Shown in pieces: positions 20,417 through 30,249 of a stretch of DNA of 64,000 nt. The notes under the pieces were generated by a model. That model saw only the letters and a list, made by a program, of their open reading frames with translations, was not told the DNA's origin and did not search any database. Position 1 is the first letter of the stretch. Each line of letters starts with the position of its first letter. Origin of the DNA: an uncultured Pelagibacteraceae bacterium (lineage in GTDB: Bacteria; Pseudomonadota; Alphaproteobacteria; Pelagibacterales; Pelagibacteraceae); assembly GCA_902571055.1 (NCBI GenBank), contig CACGAM010000001.1, positions 62,001 to 126,000 of the forward strand, in the 5' to 3' direction. A program made the translations under genes and the position numbers.

Positions 20417-21384
20417 TGGCTGTATTTACTAAAATTGATAAGGCAGATATTAGTAAAATTGAGAATAGTTTCAAATTAGGCAGGGTAATAAATTATCACG
20501 GTATAAAAAAAGGCATAGAAAACACTAATTATTATCTAAAATTTAAAAATCAAAAAACTGTTCTTACAATTTTTGAAAAAAGAGTAAATAGTAAAGATTT
20601 ACCTTTTTTCATGAATTTAATGGATGAGCTTTCAAAACTCAAAATTGTATGCCCTAGCCCAATAAGAAATACAAAAGGAGCTTATCTTTTTAAAATAAGA
20701 AACAAAAAAGCTTGTTTAGTTACTTTTCTTAAAGGTGGGGATAAAAAAAAACTAAGCCCATCTGACTGTAAACAAATTGGTAAAAATGTTGCTGAACTGC
20801 ATAAAGCAACTAAAAAACTAAAAATCAATAGAAAAAATTCTTTGTCTATTAGGTCATTGTACAAAATTTTAAATACAATTGATAAAAGAATTAATAAATT
20901 TTCAAAAAATTTGAAGATGAATATGAAGTCCGATCTTAATAAATTGGTGAAAAATTGGCCTAAAAAATTACCAAGTGGAGTTATACATTCTGACTTATTT
21001 ATCGACAACATTTTTTTTTACAAAAAAAATTTTTATGGATTTATTGATTTTTATTTTTCCTGCACAGATTATTATGCATATGAATTAGCAACTTGTGTAA
21101 ATGCTTTATGTTTTGATAAGAAAAAAAATAAATTTATTCTTAACAAAAAAAAATCTTATAACTTGATAAAAGGATATGAAACCAAAAGAATTTTGACGAA
21201 AAATGAAAAAAATGCATTCAATACTTTGTGCAAAGGTTCGGCTTTAAGGTATCTTTTAACACGAGCTTATGATTATTTAAATACACCAAAAAATGCAATA
21301 ATTAACAAAAAAAATCCAAGGGAATATTTAGATAAATTGAATTTTCATAAAAATATTAACAAATTTAGTGAGTACTTAAGATGA
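20416..21384 (+). CDS. thrB: Homoserine kinase (ThrB2/APH-like)
   Basis: GIKKGIENTNYYLKF, GVIHSDLFIDNIFFYKKNFYGFIDFYFSC. Confidence 0.9.
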   Translation: MAVFTKIDKADISKIENSFKLGRVINYHGIKKGIENTNYYLKFKNQKTVLTIFEKRVNSKDLPFFMNLMDELSKLKIVCPSPIRNTKGAYLFKIRNKKACLVTFLKGGDKKKLSPSDCKQIGKNVAELHKATKKLKINRKNSLSIRSLYKILNTIDKRINKFSKNLKMNMKSDLNKLVKNWPKKLPSGVIHSDLFIDNIFFYKKNFYGFIDFYFSCTDYYAYELATCVNALCFDKKKNKFILNKKKSYNLIKGYETKRILTKNEKNAFNTLCKGSALRYLLTRAYDYLNTPKNAIINKKNPREYLDKLNFHKNINKFSEYLR

Positions 21385-21803
21385 TAAAAGTTTATACGGA
21401 TGGATCTTGCTTAGAGAACCCTGGTAAAGGAGGTTGGGCTGCTATAATAATAAATGAAAGTGGAAGAATAGAAATTAAAGGTAGCAAAGAAAACACAACA
21501 AATAATCAGATGGAATTAACAGCACCAATAATGGCTCTTAAAAAGATTCCACAAGGCTCTAAAGTTCAAATTTTTACTGATTCTAAATATGTCAAATCTG
21601 GAATAACAGAGTGGATACATAACTGGAAAAAAAATGGTTGGAAAACTGCAGATAGAAAAAAAGTTAAAAATAAAAACCTTTGGACGAAACTTGATGATCT
21701 ATCAAATGCATTTGATATAGAATGGATTTGGGTAAAAGCACATTCAAACGATGAATTAAATAATGAAGTAGATCTATTGGCACGGTCGTCAGCTAGCAAC
21801 TAA
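21381..21803 (+). CDS. rnhA: Ribonuclease HI
   Basis: VYTDGSCLENPGKGGWAAII, TNNQMELTAPIMAL, FTDSKYVKSGITEWI. Confidence 0.95.
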   Translation: MIKVYTDGSCLENPGKGGWAAIIINESGRIEIKGSKENTTNNQMELTAPIMALKKIPQGSKVQIFTDSKYVKSGITEWIHNWKKNGWKTADRKKVKNKNLWTKLDDLSNAFDIEWIWVKAHSNDELNNEVDLLARSSASN

Positions 21804-21822
21804 TTTGCGCGCTTCAAAAAAT

Positions 21823-21857
21823 TTATAAAAAATTAGAGAATATCTAAGATATTCTCT
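21823..21857 (-). terminator. Intrinsic terminator overlapping the 3' end of the peroxiredoxin CDS
   Basis: Minus strand AGAGAATATC-TTA-GATATTCTCT then AATTTTTT; the arms encode the last codons and the stop. Confidence 0.75.
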
Positions 21858-22318
21858 GCTGAAGACAGACCACATAATTTAGTCTCTTTTTCAACTAGAA
21901 CATTCATTATTTTTAAATTTTCAATCACAATTGCATATCGATTTGATCTAATACCCATACCTTTTGCATTTCTATCGACCTCAGCACCAATGGCTTTTGT
22001 AAATAGTAAATACGGATCAGACAACATTTTGATTTTATTACCTATATTGTTTGCTTCTCCCCAAGCATTCATTACATACGGGTCGTTCACAGATAAGCAA
22101 AATATATCTTTTATTCCTTTCGCTTTTATGTTTCTGGCATTTGCAACAAAGCCTGGTAAATGAAGTTTTGAACAAGTAGATGTAAATGCGCCAGGAAGTC
22201 CAAATAAAACAATTTTATCTTTTCCTAAAATATCTATTAGTTGACTTTTTTTAGGCTCACCGTTAACTAATTGGTAGATTTCTGTATCTGGAATTTGATC
22301 ATTTATTTTTAATTTCAT
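21833..22318 (-). CDS. Peroxiredoxin (Prx5/AhpC-TSA-like)
   Basis: KIVLFGLPGAFTSTCSKLHLPGFVANARNIKAKGIKDIFCLSVNDPYVMNAWGE. Confidence 0.93.
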   Translation of the reverse strand: MKLKINDQIPDTEIYQLVNGEPKKSQLIDILGKDKIVLFGLPGAFTSTCSKLHLPGFVANARNIKAKGIKDIFCLSVNDPYVMNAWGEANNIGNKIKMLSDPYLLFTKAIGAEVDRNAKGMGIRSNRYAIVIENLKIMNVLVEKETKLCGLSSAENILDIL

Positions 22319-23682
22319 ATTGATCTTAATACATAGTCTTTGACTTTTTCTAAATCATTTGAAACCACCTCAAATTTTTCTTCTTTATCATTAATATAGT
22401 TAAGGCTTTCAGGTAGTTTTTCTATTTTCGATATTGCTTTTTCTATTGCCACAGGAAATTTACAAGGATGAGCAGTTGATAAAATAACCACATCACTTAG
22501 ATTTAATTTTTCAACGGCACCCACTCCTATAGCTGTATGAGGGTCAATAACAAAATTATTTTCTTCATAAAATTTTTTTATTGTATTAATAACCTCAGTT
22601 TCATTTAAACTTTCTGAGTTAAAATCATTCCTTAAGTCTTTTAGTTTATCCTGTTCAATTTTAAATGAATTATCTTTTATACTCTTCATTATATTTATTA
22701 CGTTTTCAGAATTTTTATCGTATAAGTCGTAAAGTAATCTCTCAAAGTTACTAGCAACTTGAATATCCATACTTGGAGATATAGTCTCCTTAACTTTATT
22801 TGATTTATAATCTCCATTTGATATTGCTCTGTGCAAAATATCATTTTGATTTGTGGCAACTATAAATTTACTTATAGGTAAACCCATCTGTTTAGAAATA
22901 TAACCTGCGTATACATCGCCGAAATTCCCGGTTGGTACAGAAAAGGATAAATTCTGTTTTCCTATTTGAAAGTATGAATAAAAATAATAAACTGTTTGTG
23001 CAACTATCCTTGCCCAGTTTATAGAGTTTACTCCTGACATATTTATAGTATTCGCAAAACCAGTATCAGAAAACATAGATTTAACTAAATTTTGACAATC
23101 GTCAAAATTACCATTAATTGCTAAGTTGAATACATTATTATCCTCAATAGTTGTCATAAGTTTTCTTTGAACAGATGAAATTCTGTTGTTCGGATGCAAG
23201 ACAAAAATATTAATATTTTTCTTCCCTTTAATAGCATCAATCGCAGCTGCACCAGTATCGCCTGAAGTAGCAACTATAATATTAATTTTTTTATTATTCC
23301 TATTTAAGTAATATTCGTAAAAATTACCAATAAGTTGCATGGCAATATCTTTGAAAGCAAGAGTTGGGCCATGATATAGTTCTAGTAAATAATTTTTATT
23401 AATTTTATTAATTTTTACAACATTGCTATCTCTAAAATTTTCATATGATTTATTAACCAAATTTTTTAAATCTAGCTCACTGATGAAATCTCCGGTAAAC
23501 AATTTAATAATATTAAATGCAAGATTTTTGTAACTTAAATTTGATAGATCCTCTAATTCTTTGTGATCAAATTTTTTTAATTTTTCTGGAATAAAAAGAC
23601 CACCGTCCTCAGATAAGCCTTTTAAAAAGACATGTTCGAAAGATACTTTTTTAATATTGTTTCTAGTACTTATATAATTCAT
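22315..23682 (-). CDS. thrC: Threonine synthase
   Basis: MNYISTRN...F...LKGLSEDGGLFIPE; LYHGPTLAFKDIAMQLIGNF; VATSGDTGAAAIDAI. Confidence 0.95.
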   Translation of the reverse strand: MNYISTRNNIKKVSFEHVFLKGLSEDGGLFIPEKLKKFDHKELEDLSNLSYKNLAFNIIKLFTGDFISELDLKNLVNKSYENFRDSNVVKINKINKNYLLELYHGPTLAFKDIAMQLIGNFYEYYLNRNNKKINIIVATSGDTGAAAIDAIKGKKNINIFVLHPNNRISSVQRKLMTTIEDNNVFNLAINGNFDDCQNLVKSMFSDTGFANTINMSGVNSINWARIVAQTVYYFYSYFQIGKQNLSFSVPTGNFGDVYAGYISKQMGLPISKFIVATNQNDILHRAISNGDYKSNKVKETISPSMDIQVASNFERLLYDLYDKNSENVINIMKSIKDNSFKIEQDKLKDLRNDFNSESLNETEVINTIKKFYEENNFVIDPHTAIGVGAVEKLNLSDVVILSTAHPCKFPVAIEKAISKIEKLPESLNYINDKEEKFEVVSNDLEKVKDYVLRSI

Positions 23683-23703
23683 GGATTAGAAAAACTTCTA
23701 CAA

Positions 23704-24615
23704 CTAAAATATTTTATCTACAAGGAATAATACAAAAAGTAAAAATAAGTAAAGAATTGAGTAAGAAAAGACTTTTTTTGCTTGAGAAATTTCAAATTTA
23801 TTTTTTTTGAAACTATAAAGCTCGTAACAAATGTATATATAATAAAATGTTAGTATCAGAGAAGATATGAGATAAATATTGCCTACAAATCCAATCAAGT
23901 AAGGTGATATAACAACTGGCAGCATTAAGATTGAATAAATTAAAATATTTATCTTGGTGTTTTCAATGCCATTTGTTAACGGTAACATTGGTATGTTTGC
24001 TTTTTTGTAATCATCAGCTTTGAATAAACTTAGTGCCCAAAAATGAGACGGAGTCCAAAAAAATATAATTAAAAAAAATGTTATTGGTTCTAAAGCAAGG
24101 TTATTGTTTGCTATTGTCCATCCTATTACAGGTGGTAAGGCTCCTGATGCCCCACCTATAACAATGTTTTGTGGAGTTTTTCTTTTTAACCATATTGTAT
24201 AAACAAAAACATAAAAAGATATGGTCATAAATAGTATAACTGCCGATAATAAGTTTGAAGAATAATATAATCCTATTATTGATAATAAAGATAAGGCAAT
24301 ACCAAATATCAATGCCTGTTTTTTTTTTAATTTTCCAGTTGGAATCGGTCTTAAACAAGTTCTAGTCATTAATTTGTCTAAATCCGCTTCATACCACATG
24401 TTAAGAGCTCCAGCACCCCCGGCACCAACTGCAACAAAAAAAATTGAGATTATCGAGTTATAATAAGGAACACTTACTGGAGAAGTTAATAAACCTACTG
24501 CACATGTGAAGATTACTAATGACATCACCCTAGGCTTCATTAGAAGTAAAAATGATTTCAAATTAGTTAGAGCAGTTACAAAAATAGATCTCTTATTTAT
24601 GATATTGATTGTCAC
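23704..24615 (-). CDS. ctaB: Protoheme IX farnesyltransferase
   Basis: LLMKPRVMSLVIFTCAVGLL, GGAGALNMWYEADLDKLMTRTCLRPIPTGKL. Confidence 0.95.
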   Translation of the reverse strand: MTINIINKRSIFVTALTNLKSFLLLMKPRVMSLVIFTCAVGLLTSPVSVPYYNSIISIFFVAVGAGGAGALNMWYEADLDKLMTRTCLRPIPTGKLKKKQALIFGIALSLLSIIGLYYSSNLLSAVILFMTISFYVFVYTIWLKRKTPQNIVIGGASGALPPVIGWTIANNNLALEPITFFLIIFFWTPSHFWALSLFKADDYKKANIPMLPLTNGIENTKINILIYSILMLPVVISPYLIGFVGNIYLISSLILTFYYIYICYELYSFKKNKFEISQAKKVFSYSILYLFLLFVLFLVDKIF

Positions 24616-24617
24616 TA

Positions 24618-24881
24618 TTATTCAACATTAAGTGATATAAAAATTACTACAAGAATAAATCCGGCTATCAAAACGTGGTTTCCTAAATCGAATAGTCCTA
24701 CTTTTGGATTTTTTTTATCTATTAATCTCCTATGAACTGGTATGTTGTCATAAGGATTTATTTTAACATTATCACCTTGTTCTTTTTCTTTTTCTTCTTT
24801 TACAGTGTAACCAAACCAAACTATATAGATAAAAAATAAAAAGAAAATTAGAAATCCAGCCAAATAATCATATCCATCCAT
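24618..24881 (-). CDS. Small two-TM protein of the cox operon, function unknown
   Basis: MDGYDYLAGFLIFFLFFIYIVWFGYTVKEEKEKEQGDNVKINPYDNIPVHRR...; between cox4-like and ctaB; start trimmed to 24881. Confidence 0.65.
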   Translation of the reverse strand: MDGYDYLAGFLIFFLFFIYIVWFGYTVKEEKEKEQGDNVKINPYDNIPVHRRLIDKKNPKVGLFDLGNHVLIAGFILVVIFISLNVE

Positions 24882-24885
24882 TTTG

Positions 24886-25224
24886 TTATCCTCCCACAAA
24901 AAAATAAAATAATCTTGAAAATAAAGTATATTTACCCTCTGCAATCATCAATGCAACAAAACACACTATTGCAGTCATTGGCCATAGTAAAACATTTACT
25001 AATGCATATCTTTCCCAATATAAATGCATAAAGAAAGCCATGATTAATCCAGCTTTTAAAAACATAAAAAATAAAATTAGTGACCATCTCAGCATCCCTT
25101 GGAATTGATACCAGTCAACTAAATAAGAAAAAAAACTTAAAACGAATAAAAGTCCCCATATCCATAGATAAATGCCTATTTTGTGAGTACTTCCAGATTG
25201 TTCTTTTTTTTTTGTTTCTTCCAT
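24886..25224 (-). CDS. Cytochrome c oxidase subunit IV-like (COX4_pro type)
   Basis: GIYLWIWGLLFVLSFFSYLVDW...LILFFMFLKAGLIMAFFMHLYWER. Confidence 0.85.
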   Translation of the reverse strand: MEETKKKEQSGSTHKIGIYLWIWGLLFVLSFFSYLVDWYQFQGMLRWSLILFFMFLKAGLIMAFFMHLYWERYALVNVLLWPMTAIVCFVALMIAEGKYTLFSRLFYFFVGG

Positions 25225-25232
25225 ATTTTAAT

Positions 25233-25943
25233 TTACCATAAATAAAAAAATGCGAATATGAACACCCAAACTAAGTCTACAAAATGCCAGTAAAGTCCTA
25301 AAATTTCGACTTCGACATAATCACCCTTCATTTTTGTAAACCAGCCTCTTTTACCCTCTTCATAATGTCCAGCGAAAACTTTATAACAGTAAATGAAGAG
25401 AAATATTACACCGATTGATACATGTGTCCCATGAAATCCTGTTATCATAAAGAAAAATGAGCCAAATTGTGCAGCTCCAAAAGGATTTTCCCATGGTCTT
25501 ACTCCTTCATGGATTAATTTTGACCACTCATATGCTTGCATACCAACAAATGTTAGTCCACCAAGGGCAGTAGCTAAAATTAAATAGCCACACATTTTTC
25601 TGTTTCTTTCATAACCATATTTGACAGCTAGGGCCATAGTCCCGCTGCTTGTAATCAGAACAAATGTCATAAGAGCTATAAGTAATAAAGGAACAGGTAC
25701 CCCAAAAGCGTCTAAAGCAAAAACTTCACTGGGGTTTGGCCACTCAGCAGGTGTTGATGCTCGTCCTTTCATGTAAGCTATTAAAAAACAACTAAACACA
25801 AACGTATCACTTAATAAAAATATCCACATCATAGCCTTACCCCAATGAACGCCCTTAAACATTGTTTGGTCGGAGCCAGTGTCTTTGGCCATGCCCCTAA
25901 AACCTTTTTCTAGTTCAAAGCCTTCAATTTTTGGGTCAGACAT
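25233..25943 (-). CDS. ctaE: Cytochrome c oxidase subunit III
   Basis: GFHGTHVSIGVIFLFIYCYKV...VEILGLYWHFVDLVWVFIFAFFYLW. Confidence 0.95.
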   Translation of the reverse strand: MSDPKIEGFELEKGFRGMAKDTGSDQTMFKGVHWGKAMMWIFLLSDTFVFSCFLIAYMKGRASTPAEWPNPSEVFALDAFGVPVPLLLIALMTFVLITSSGTMALAVKYGYERNRKMCGYLILATALGGLTFVGMQAYEWSKLIHEGVRPWENPFGAAQFGSFFFMITGFHGTHVSIGVIFLFIYCYKVFAGHYEEGKRGWFTKMKGDYVEVEILGLYWHFVDLVWVFIFAFFYLW

Positions 25944-25952
25944 CTAAATATA

Positions 25953-27791
25953 TTAAGTTTTTTCTACCTCGGTATGTGCTACCTCACTTGGTGCTGCAGT
26001 TTGAGGTAGGTAGTCTTCTTCTGCACCTGGCACGTTAAAATCATACGGCCATCTGTGTACGACTGGAAGTCTATCTCCAAAGTTTCCATGTTCTGGTGGA
26101 ACTGTTGAGGTAAACCATTCCAAAGAATTGGCTTTCCATGGATTTTGTCCAGCTTTTTTTCCTGTTTTCATAGTTTTGATAATATTAAAAACTAAAATTA
26201 ATTGAGCGGCTCCAACTATAAATGCTGCAGTGCTAATAAACTCGTTTAATCCAACGCCTGAAGTCATATATGGACTATCATACATTTCATAATATCTTCT
26301 TGGTACGCCAATAAAACCTAGATAGTGCATCGGAAAATAAATTGAGTAAGCCCCAAGAAATGTTGTCCAAAAGTGCCATTTACCCAAATTTTCGTTCAAC
26401 ATTTTTCCTGCAACTAAAGGAAACCAGTGATAGATCGCACCCATTATTACCATTAAGGGAGCGATACCCATAACCATGTGAAAATGCGCTACAACAAAAT
26501 AAGTGTCCGATAAAGGAACATCTACAGATACATTTCCCAAAAATATACCTGTTATACCGCCATTAACAAAGGTTACTATAAATCCTAAGCACCAAAGCAT
26601 TACAGTATTAATTCTTATATTTCCTCTCCATAAAGTTAGTATCCAGTTATAAACTTTCATGGCAGTTGGAACTGCTATAATTAATGTTGTAGATGCAAAA
26701 AAGAATCCAAACCAAGGATTCATACCGCTTACGTACATATGGTGTGCCCACACAAAGAAACTTAATGCACCGATACCTACAATCGCCCAAACCATCATTC
26801 TATAACCAAAAATATTTTTTCGTGCATGTACCGAAATTAAGTCAGAAACGATACCAAATGCAGGTAAGGCTACTATGTAAACTTCTGGATGTCCAAAAAA
26901 CCAAAATAAGTGTTGGAATAATATAGGACTTCCACCTCCGTATTCTAAAACCTCTCCAGCTTTTAAAATTGTAGGCATAAAAAAACTTGTGCCTAGAAGC
27001 TTATCTAGTGTCATCATTATTGAACTAACTAAAAGTGCTGGAAATGCTAGCATTGCTAAAACTGTTGCGGTAAATATTCCCCAAACTGTTAGCGGCATTC
27101 TCATAAGTGTCATACCTCTGGTTCTTGCTTGAAGTATTGTAATCATATAATTTAAGCCTCCCATCGTAAAACCAATAACAAATAGAGCCAAAGAAATTAG
27201 CATTAACAATATTCCATAACCGTGACCTGGAGTTCCCTCTAAAATAGTTTGCGGAGGGTATAATGTCCAACCTGCTCCTGTTGGGCCTCCTGGAACAAAA
27301 AAGCTAGCCATTAAAACAGCAACAGCAACAAAGAACATCCAAAAGCTTAACATGTTTACATAAGGGAATACCATGTCTCTTGCACCAACCATTAAAGGAA
27401 TTAAATAATTTCCAAAGCCACCAAGAAATAAGGCTGTCAAAAAGTAAACTACCATTATCATTCCATGCATAGTCACGAATTGATAATAGTGTTCAGCAGT
27501 TATAAATCCTGCTAATCCTGGAAAACCTAATTGTAGTCTCATTAACCATGATAAAATCAAACCTACAACGCCTGTAAAAACAGCTGTTAAAAAATATTGA
27601 ACTCCTATTACTTTTGCATCCTGACAAAATACCCATTTTTCAATAAAACTGTGAGGATGATATAAGTCCTGTTCTGCATTTTCCGCTGGTCTTACATAAT
27701 CCATATCTGGTGTAATTCCTGAAGAACTTCCAGAAATTGTTTCAGATGATTGCGCCTGGTAACCCGATTTATTTTCGTATTCTTCTGACAT
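25953..27791 (-). CDS. ctaD: Cytochrome c oxidase subunit I
   Basis: FGHPEVYIVALPAFGIVSDLI, FVWAHHMYVSGM, TYFVVAHFHMVMG. Confidence 0.97.
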   Translation of the reverse strand: MSEEYENKSGYQAQSSETISGSSSGITPDMDYVRPAENAEQDLYHPHSFIEKWVFCQDAKVIGVQYFLTAVFTGVVGLILSWLMRLQLGFPGLAGFITAEHYYQFVTMHGMIMVVYFLTALFLGGFGNYLIPLMVGARDMVFPYVNMLSFWMFFVAVAVLMASFFVPGGPTGAGWTLYPPQTILEGTPGHGYGILLMLISLALFVIGFTMGGLNYMITILQARTRGMTLMRMPLTVWGIFTATVLAMLAFPALLVSSIMMTLDKLLGTSFFMPTILKAGEVLEYGGGSPILFQHLFWFFGHPEVYIVALPAFGIVSDLISVHARKNIFGYRMMVWAIVGIGALSFFVWAHHMYVSGMNPWFGFFFASTTLIIAVPTAMKVYNWILTLWRGNIRINTVMLWCLGFIVTFVNGGITGIFLGNVSVDVPLSDTYFVVAHFHMVMGIAPLMVIMGAIYHWFPLVAGKMLNENLGKWHFWTTFLGAYSIYFPMHYLGFIGVPRRYYEMYDSPYMTSGVGLNEFISTAAFIVGAAQLILVFNIIKTMKTGKKAGQNPWKANSLEWFTSTVPPEHGNFGDRLPVVHRWPYDFNVPGAEEDYLPQTAAPSEVAHTEVEKT

Positions 27792-27794
27792 AAA

Positions 27795-28667
27795 TTATTC
27801 CTCTTTATATATATCTTTAGTTAATATTAAATTATTATTTTTTGCTAATTTATTGTTATTAATTTCCAGTTTATTGTTAGCTATCAGTTCATCAAATGTC
27901 TCTTGCTCAGACAGCCATTTATTGTAGTCCTCAGGGTTTTGTACTTCAACACCGCCTCTCATTGCATAATGTCCTACACCACAATACTCAGCACATAAAA
28001 CTTCATATTCACCAACTTTGTTAGGTTCAAACCAATAAAAAGTTACTATACCAGGAACAGCATCCATTTTAGATCTGAATTGTGGAACATACCAATTATG
28101 AAGTACATCTACAGATCTTAATAAAATTTTAACTGGTTTATTATTTTCTAAATTTATGTAGTCACTTTGAACAAGAATATCATCTCGGCCAAAAGGATCA
28201 TCTATATTAATACCGAATGGATTCTCATCATTAATGTTTGTAACTTTTGTCGTACCAAGTTTACCGTCCTCTCCTGGTAATCTATATTGCCATCCCCATT
28301 GCCAAGCCATGACATCAATTTCTAAAGCATTTTTTGGCACGTTTACATATTGATTCCAGATTATCAATCCGGGTGCAAGTAAAGCAGCAACACCTAAAGT
28401 TGTTGCCCAAGTTAAAATTTTCTCTAATTTTTTGTCCTCAGGTTTGTATTCAGCTTTTCTTCCTTCCTTGTATGAATATCTAAACACGCAGTAAACCATA
28501 AATAAACAAACCGCTACGAAGACTCCTCCGCCAACCCAAAAAGTTAAAGTTATAGTATCGTCCATACCTTGCCAATTTGAAGCTATATCCGTCCAATACC
28601 AAGGTGTAAAAATATGAAATAAAACAGATCCTATTATTACTAGTAAAAATATTATACCTGCATGCAT
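27795..28667 (-). CDS. ctaC: Cytochrome c oxidase subunit II (CuA site)
   Basis: AWQWGWQYRLPGEDG; CAEYCGVGHYAMRGGVEV CuA motif. Confidence 0.96.
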   Translation of the reverse strand: MHAGIIFLLVIIGSVLFHIFTPWYWTDIASNWQGMDDTITLTFWVGGGVFVAVCLFMVYCVFRYSYKEGRKAEYKPEDKKLEKILTWATTLGVAALLAPGLIIWNQYVNVPKNALEIDVMAWQWGWQYRLPGEDGKLGTTKVTNINDENPFGINIDDPFGRDDILVQSDYINLENNKPVKILLRSVDVLHNWYVPQFRSKMDAVPGIVTFYWFEPNKVGEYEVLCAEYCGVGHYAMRGGVEVQNPEDYNKWLSEQETFDELIANNKLEINNNKLAKNNNLILTKDIYKEE

Positions 28668-28753
28668 GAAGATTTATATATAAGAGAAATCTTATAAAAA
28701 CCTATGACAAAATGTCTTCCAAATGACCATAATTACCTTATATAAGTCTGAAA

Positions 28754-28945
28754 ATGTTAGGAAAAATTGGGATACTAATTGCAATTTTAGTGCTTGTTTT
28801 TGTGTTCTATATCGTGATCTCATTTGGTGCTGGTGCCTTTAAAAAAGGTGAAGTTAAAACTGAAACAAAAAAATACTTGAAATCAGTGAATATTTTACTT
28901 GTCATGGTAGTTTTAGTTGGATCAATATTGGTTTTGTTTCTCTAA
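28754..28945 (+). CDS. Twin-TM small protein (63 aa)
   Basis: MLGKIGILIAILVLVFVFYIVISFGAGAFKKGEVKTETKKYLKSVNILLVMVVLVGSILVLFL; divergent from ctaC. Confidence 0.6.
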   Translation: MLGKIGILIAILVLVFVFYIVISFGAGAFKKGEVKTETKKYLKSVNILLVMVVLVGSILVLFL

Positions 28946-29622
28946 GCTACAAGCGTTTTGCACCACTCAATAAATGCATCATTAAATACATAAATCATAA
29001 GAAAAAAAGCCAACCAAACCACTAAAAGAAACGTCCAATACATTGATAAAGCTGAAATGTTCTTCTCTTCTTCTAAAATTTTTTCATTTTTTATTTTTAA
29101 AACCTTCGAGGCAACTTTTCCCCAAAAGAAAAGTCCACCAAGTAAATGTAGACCATGGAGAGCGGTGAAAATATAGAATGAAGAAAAATAGTTGTTAGTC
29201 TGTACAAAATTTCCACTTTTCATAAGTTGTATCCAAAAAGCAACTTGTCCAAAAAGAAAGAGGTAACTCAAGCCTCCAATTATTAATAAATTTTTTTTTA
29301 CTTTTGCTACTTCAGGTATTTTTAATTCTTTTGTTACTTTGCTGAAATAATATGAAATTACAAAAAGTATAAAAGTGTTAATCCAAAGAAGATTAGGTTT
29401 CAATAAATACTTAGTATCTTGTTCTGGTGGAACACTGTAAATGTAACCAGTAAAAATCAAGCTAAATAAAACTGTTGCAATACCAAAGATGATTATTACA
29501 GCTGATTTTTGAACTGATAAATCAAAAGTTTGACCACTATGTGCATCATCAACTTGTGCTCTTTCAGCTTCCCATGGTTTCTCTATAATTGTGCCAAAAA
29601 TTTTCTTTAAAAAACTAGACAT
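28942..29622 (-). CDS. Second heme-copper oxidase subunit III-like protein
   Basis: FYIFTALHGLHLLGGLFFWGKV...SALSMYWTFLLVVWLAFFLMIYVF; differs clearly from ctaE. Confidence 0.85.
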   Translation of the reverse strand: MSSFLKKIFGTIIEKPWEAERAQVDDAHSGQTFDLSVQKSAVIIIFGIATVLFSLIFTGYIYSVPPEQDTKYLLKPNLLWINTFILFVISYYFSKVTKELKIPEVAKVKKNLLIIGGLSYLFLFGQVAFWIQLMKSGNFVQTNNYFSSFYIFTALHGLHLLGGLFFWGKVASKVLKIKNEKILEEEKNISALSMYWTFLLVVWLAFFLMIYVFNDAFIEWCKTLVA

Positions 29623-29658
29623 AAATTTTATATAATCATTTATAAAGCATTATCAACT

Positions 29659-30249
29659 ATGAAATTAAAAACTTCAATTACAATAATATCTGGATGTCTG
29701 TTTTTATTTATATTTTTAATGCTTCCAGTCTTTTTAAATATCAAGGAACAAAAAGATGATATGGTCGCATCCTTTAAAGGTTCAGAATTTTCACTTAAAG
29801 ATGTGAATGATAAAACCATAACAGAAAAATCATTTGATGGACCATTAACCGCAATATTTTTTGGATTCACAAATTGTCCTGACATATGTCCAATGACTTT
29901 ATATAATTTAGATTTGGTTATAAATGAACTTGAGATAACAAAAAAAGAAAACTTTAAAGTGTTTTTTGTAAGTATTGACCCTACAAGAGATACACCTGAG
30001 ATTATTAAAAATTATTTAGATGGATTTGAAAATAGAATATTTGGAATTACGGGTGATCCAAAAAAAGTTTTTTTATTATCGCAATCTTGGGGAGTTTTAT
30101 CTGAAAAAATTTTTACTGAGGATGGCAATTATTTAATAAACCACAGCTCTTCAGTATTATTATTAAAAAATGGAAAATATTTAGATCGTATAAGCCATCA
30201 TGCTGCATATAAAGATATGTTTAAAAAAATAGATAAACTATTGAGATAA
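29659..30249 (+). CDS. SCO1/SenC copper chaperone
   Basis: AIFFGFTNCPDICPMTLYNLDLVINEL; FFVSIDPTRDTPEIIKNYL. Confidence 0.93.
   Translation: MKLKTSITIISGCLFLFIFLMLPVFLNIKEQKDDMVASFKGSEFSLKDVNDKTITEKSFDGPLTAIFFGFTNCPDICPMTLYNLDLVINELEITKKENFKVFFVSIDPTRDTPEIIKNYLDGFENRIFGITGDPKKVFLLSQSWGVLSEKIFTEDGNYLINHSSSVLLLKNGKYLDRISHHAAYKDMFKKIDKLLR

Noticed and set aside
28669-28693. AAGATTT...AAATCTT inverted repeat upstream of coxII
   Set aside because: Short AT-only arms with an 11-nt loop; expected often by chance at this base composition.
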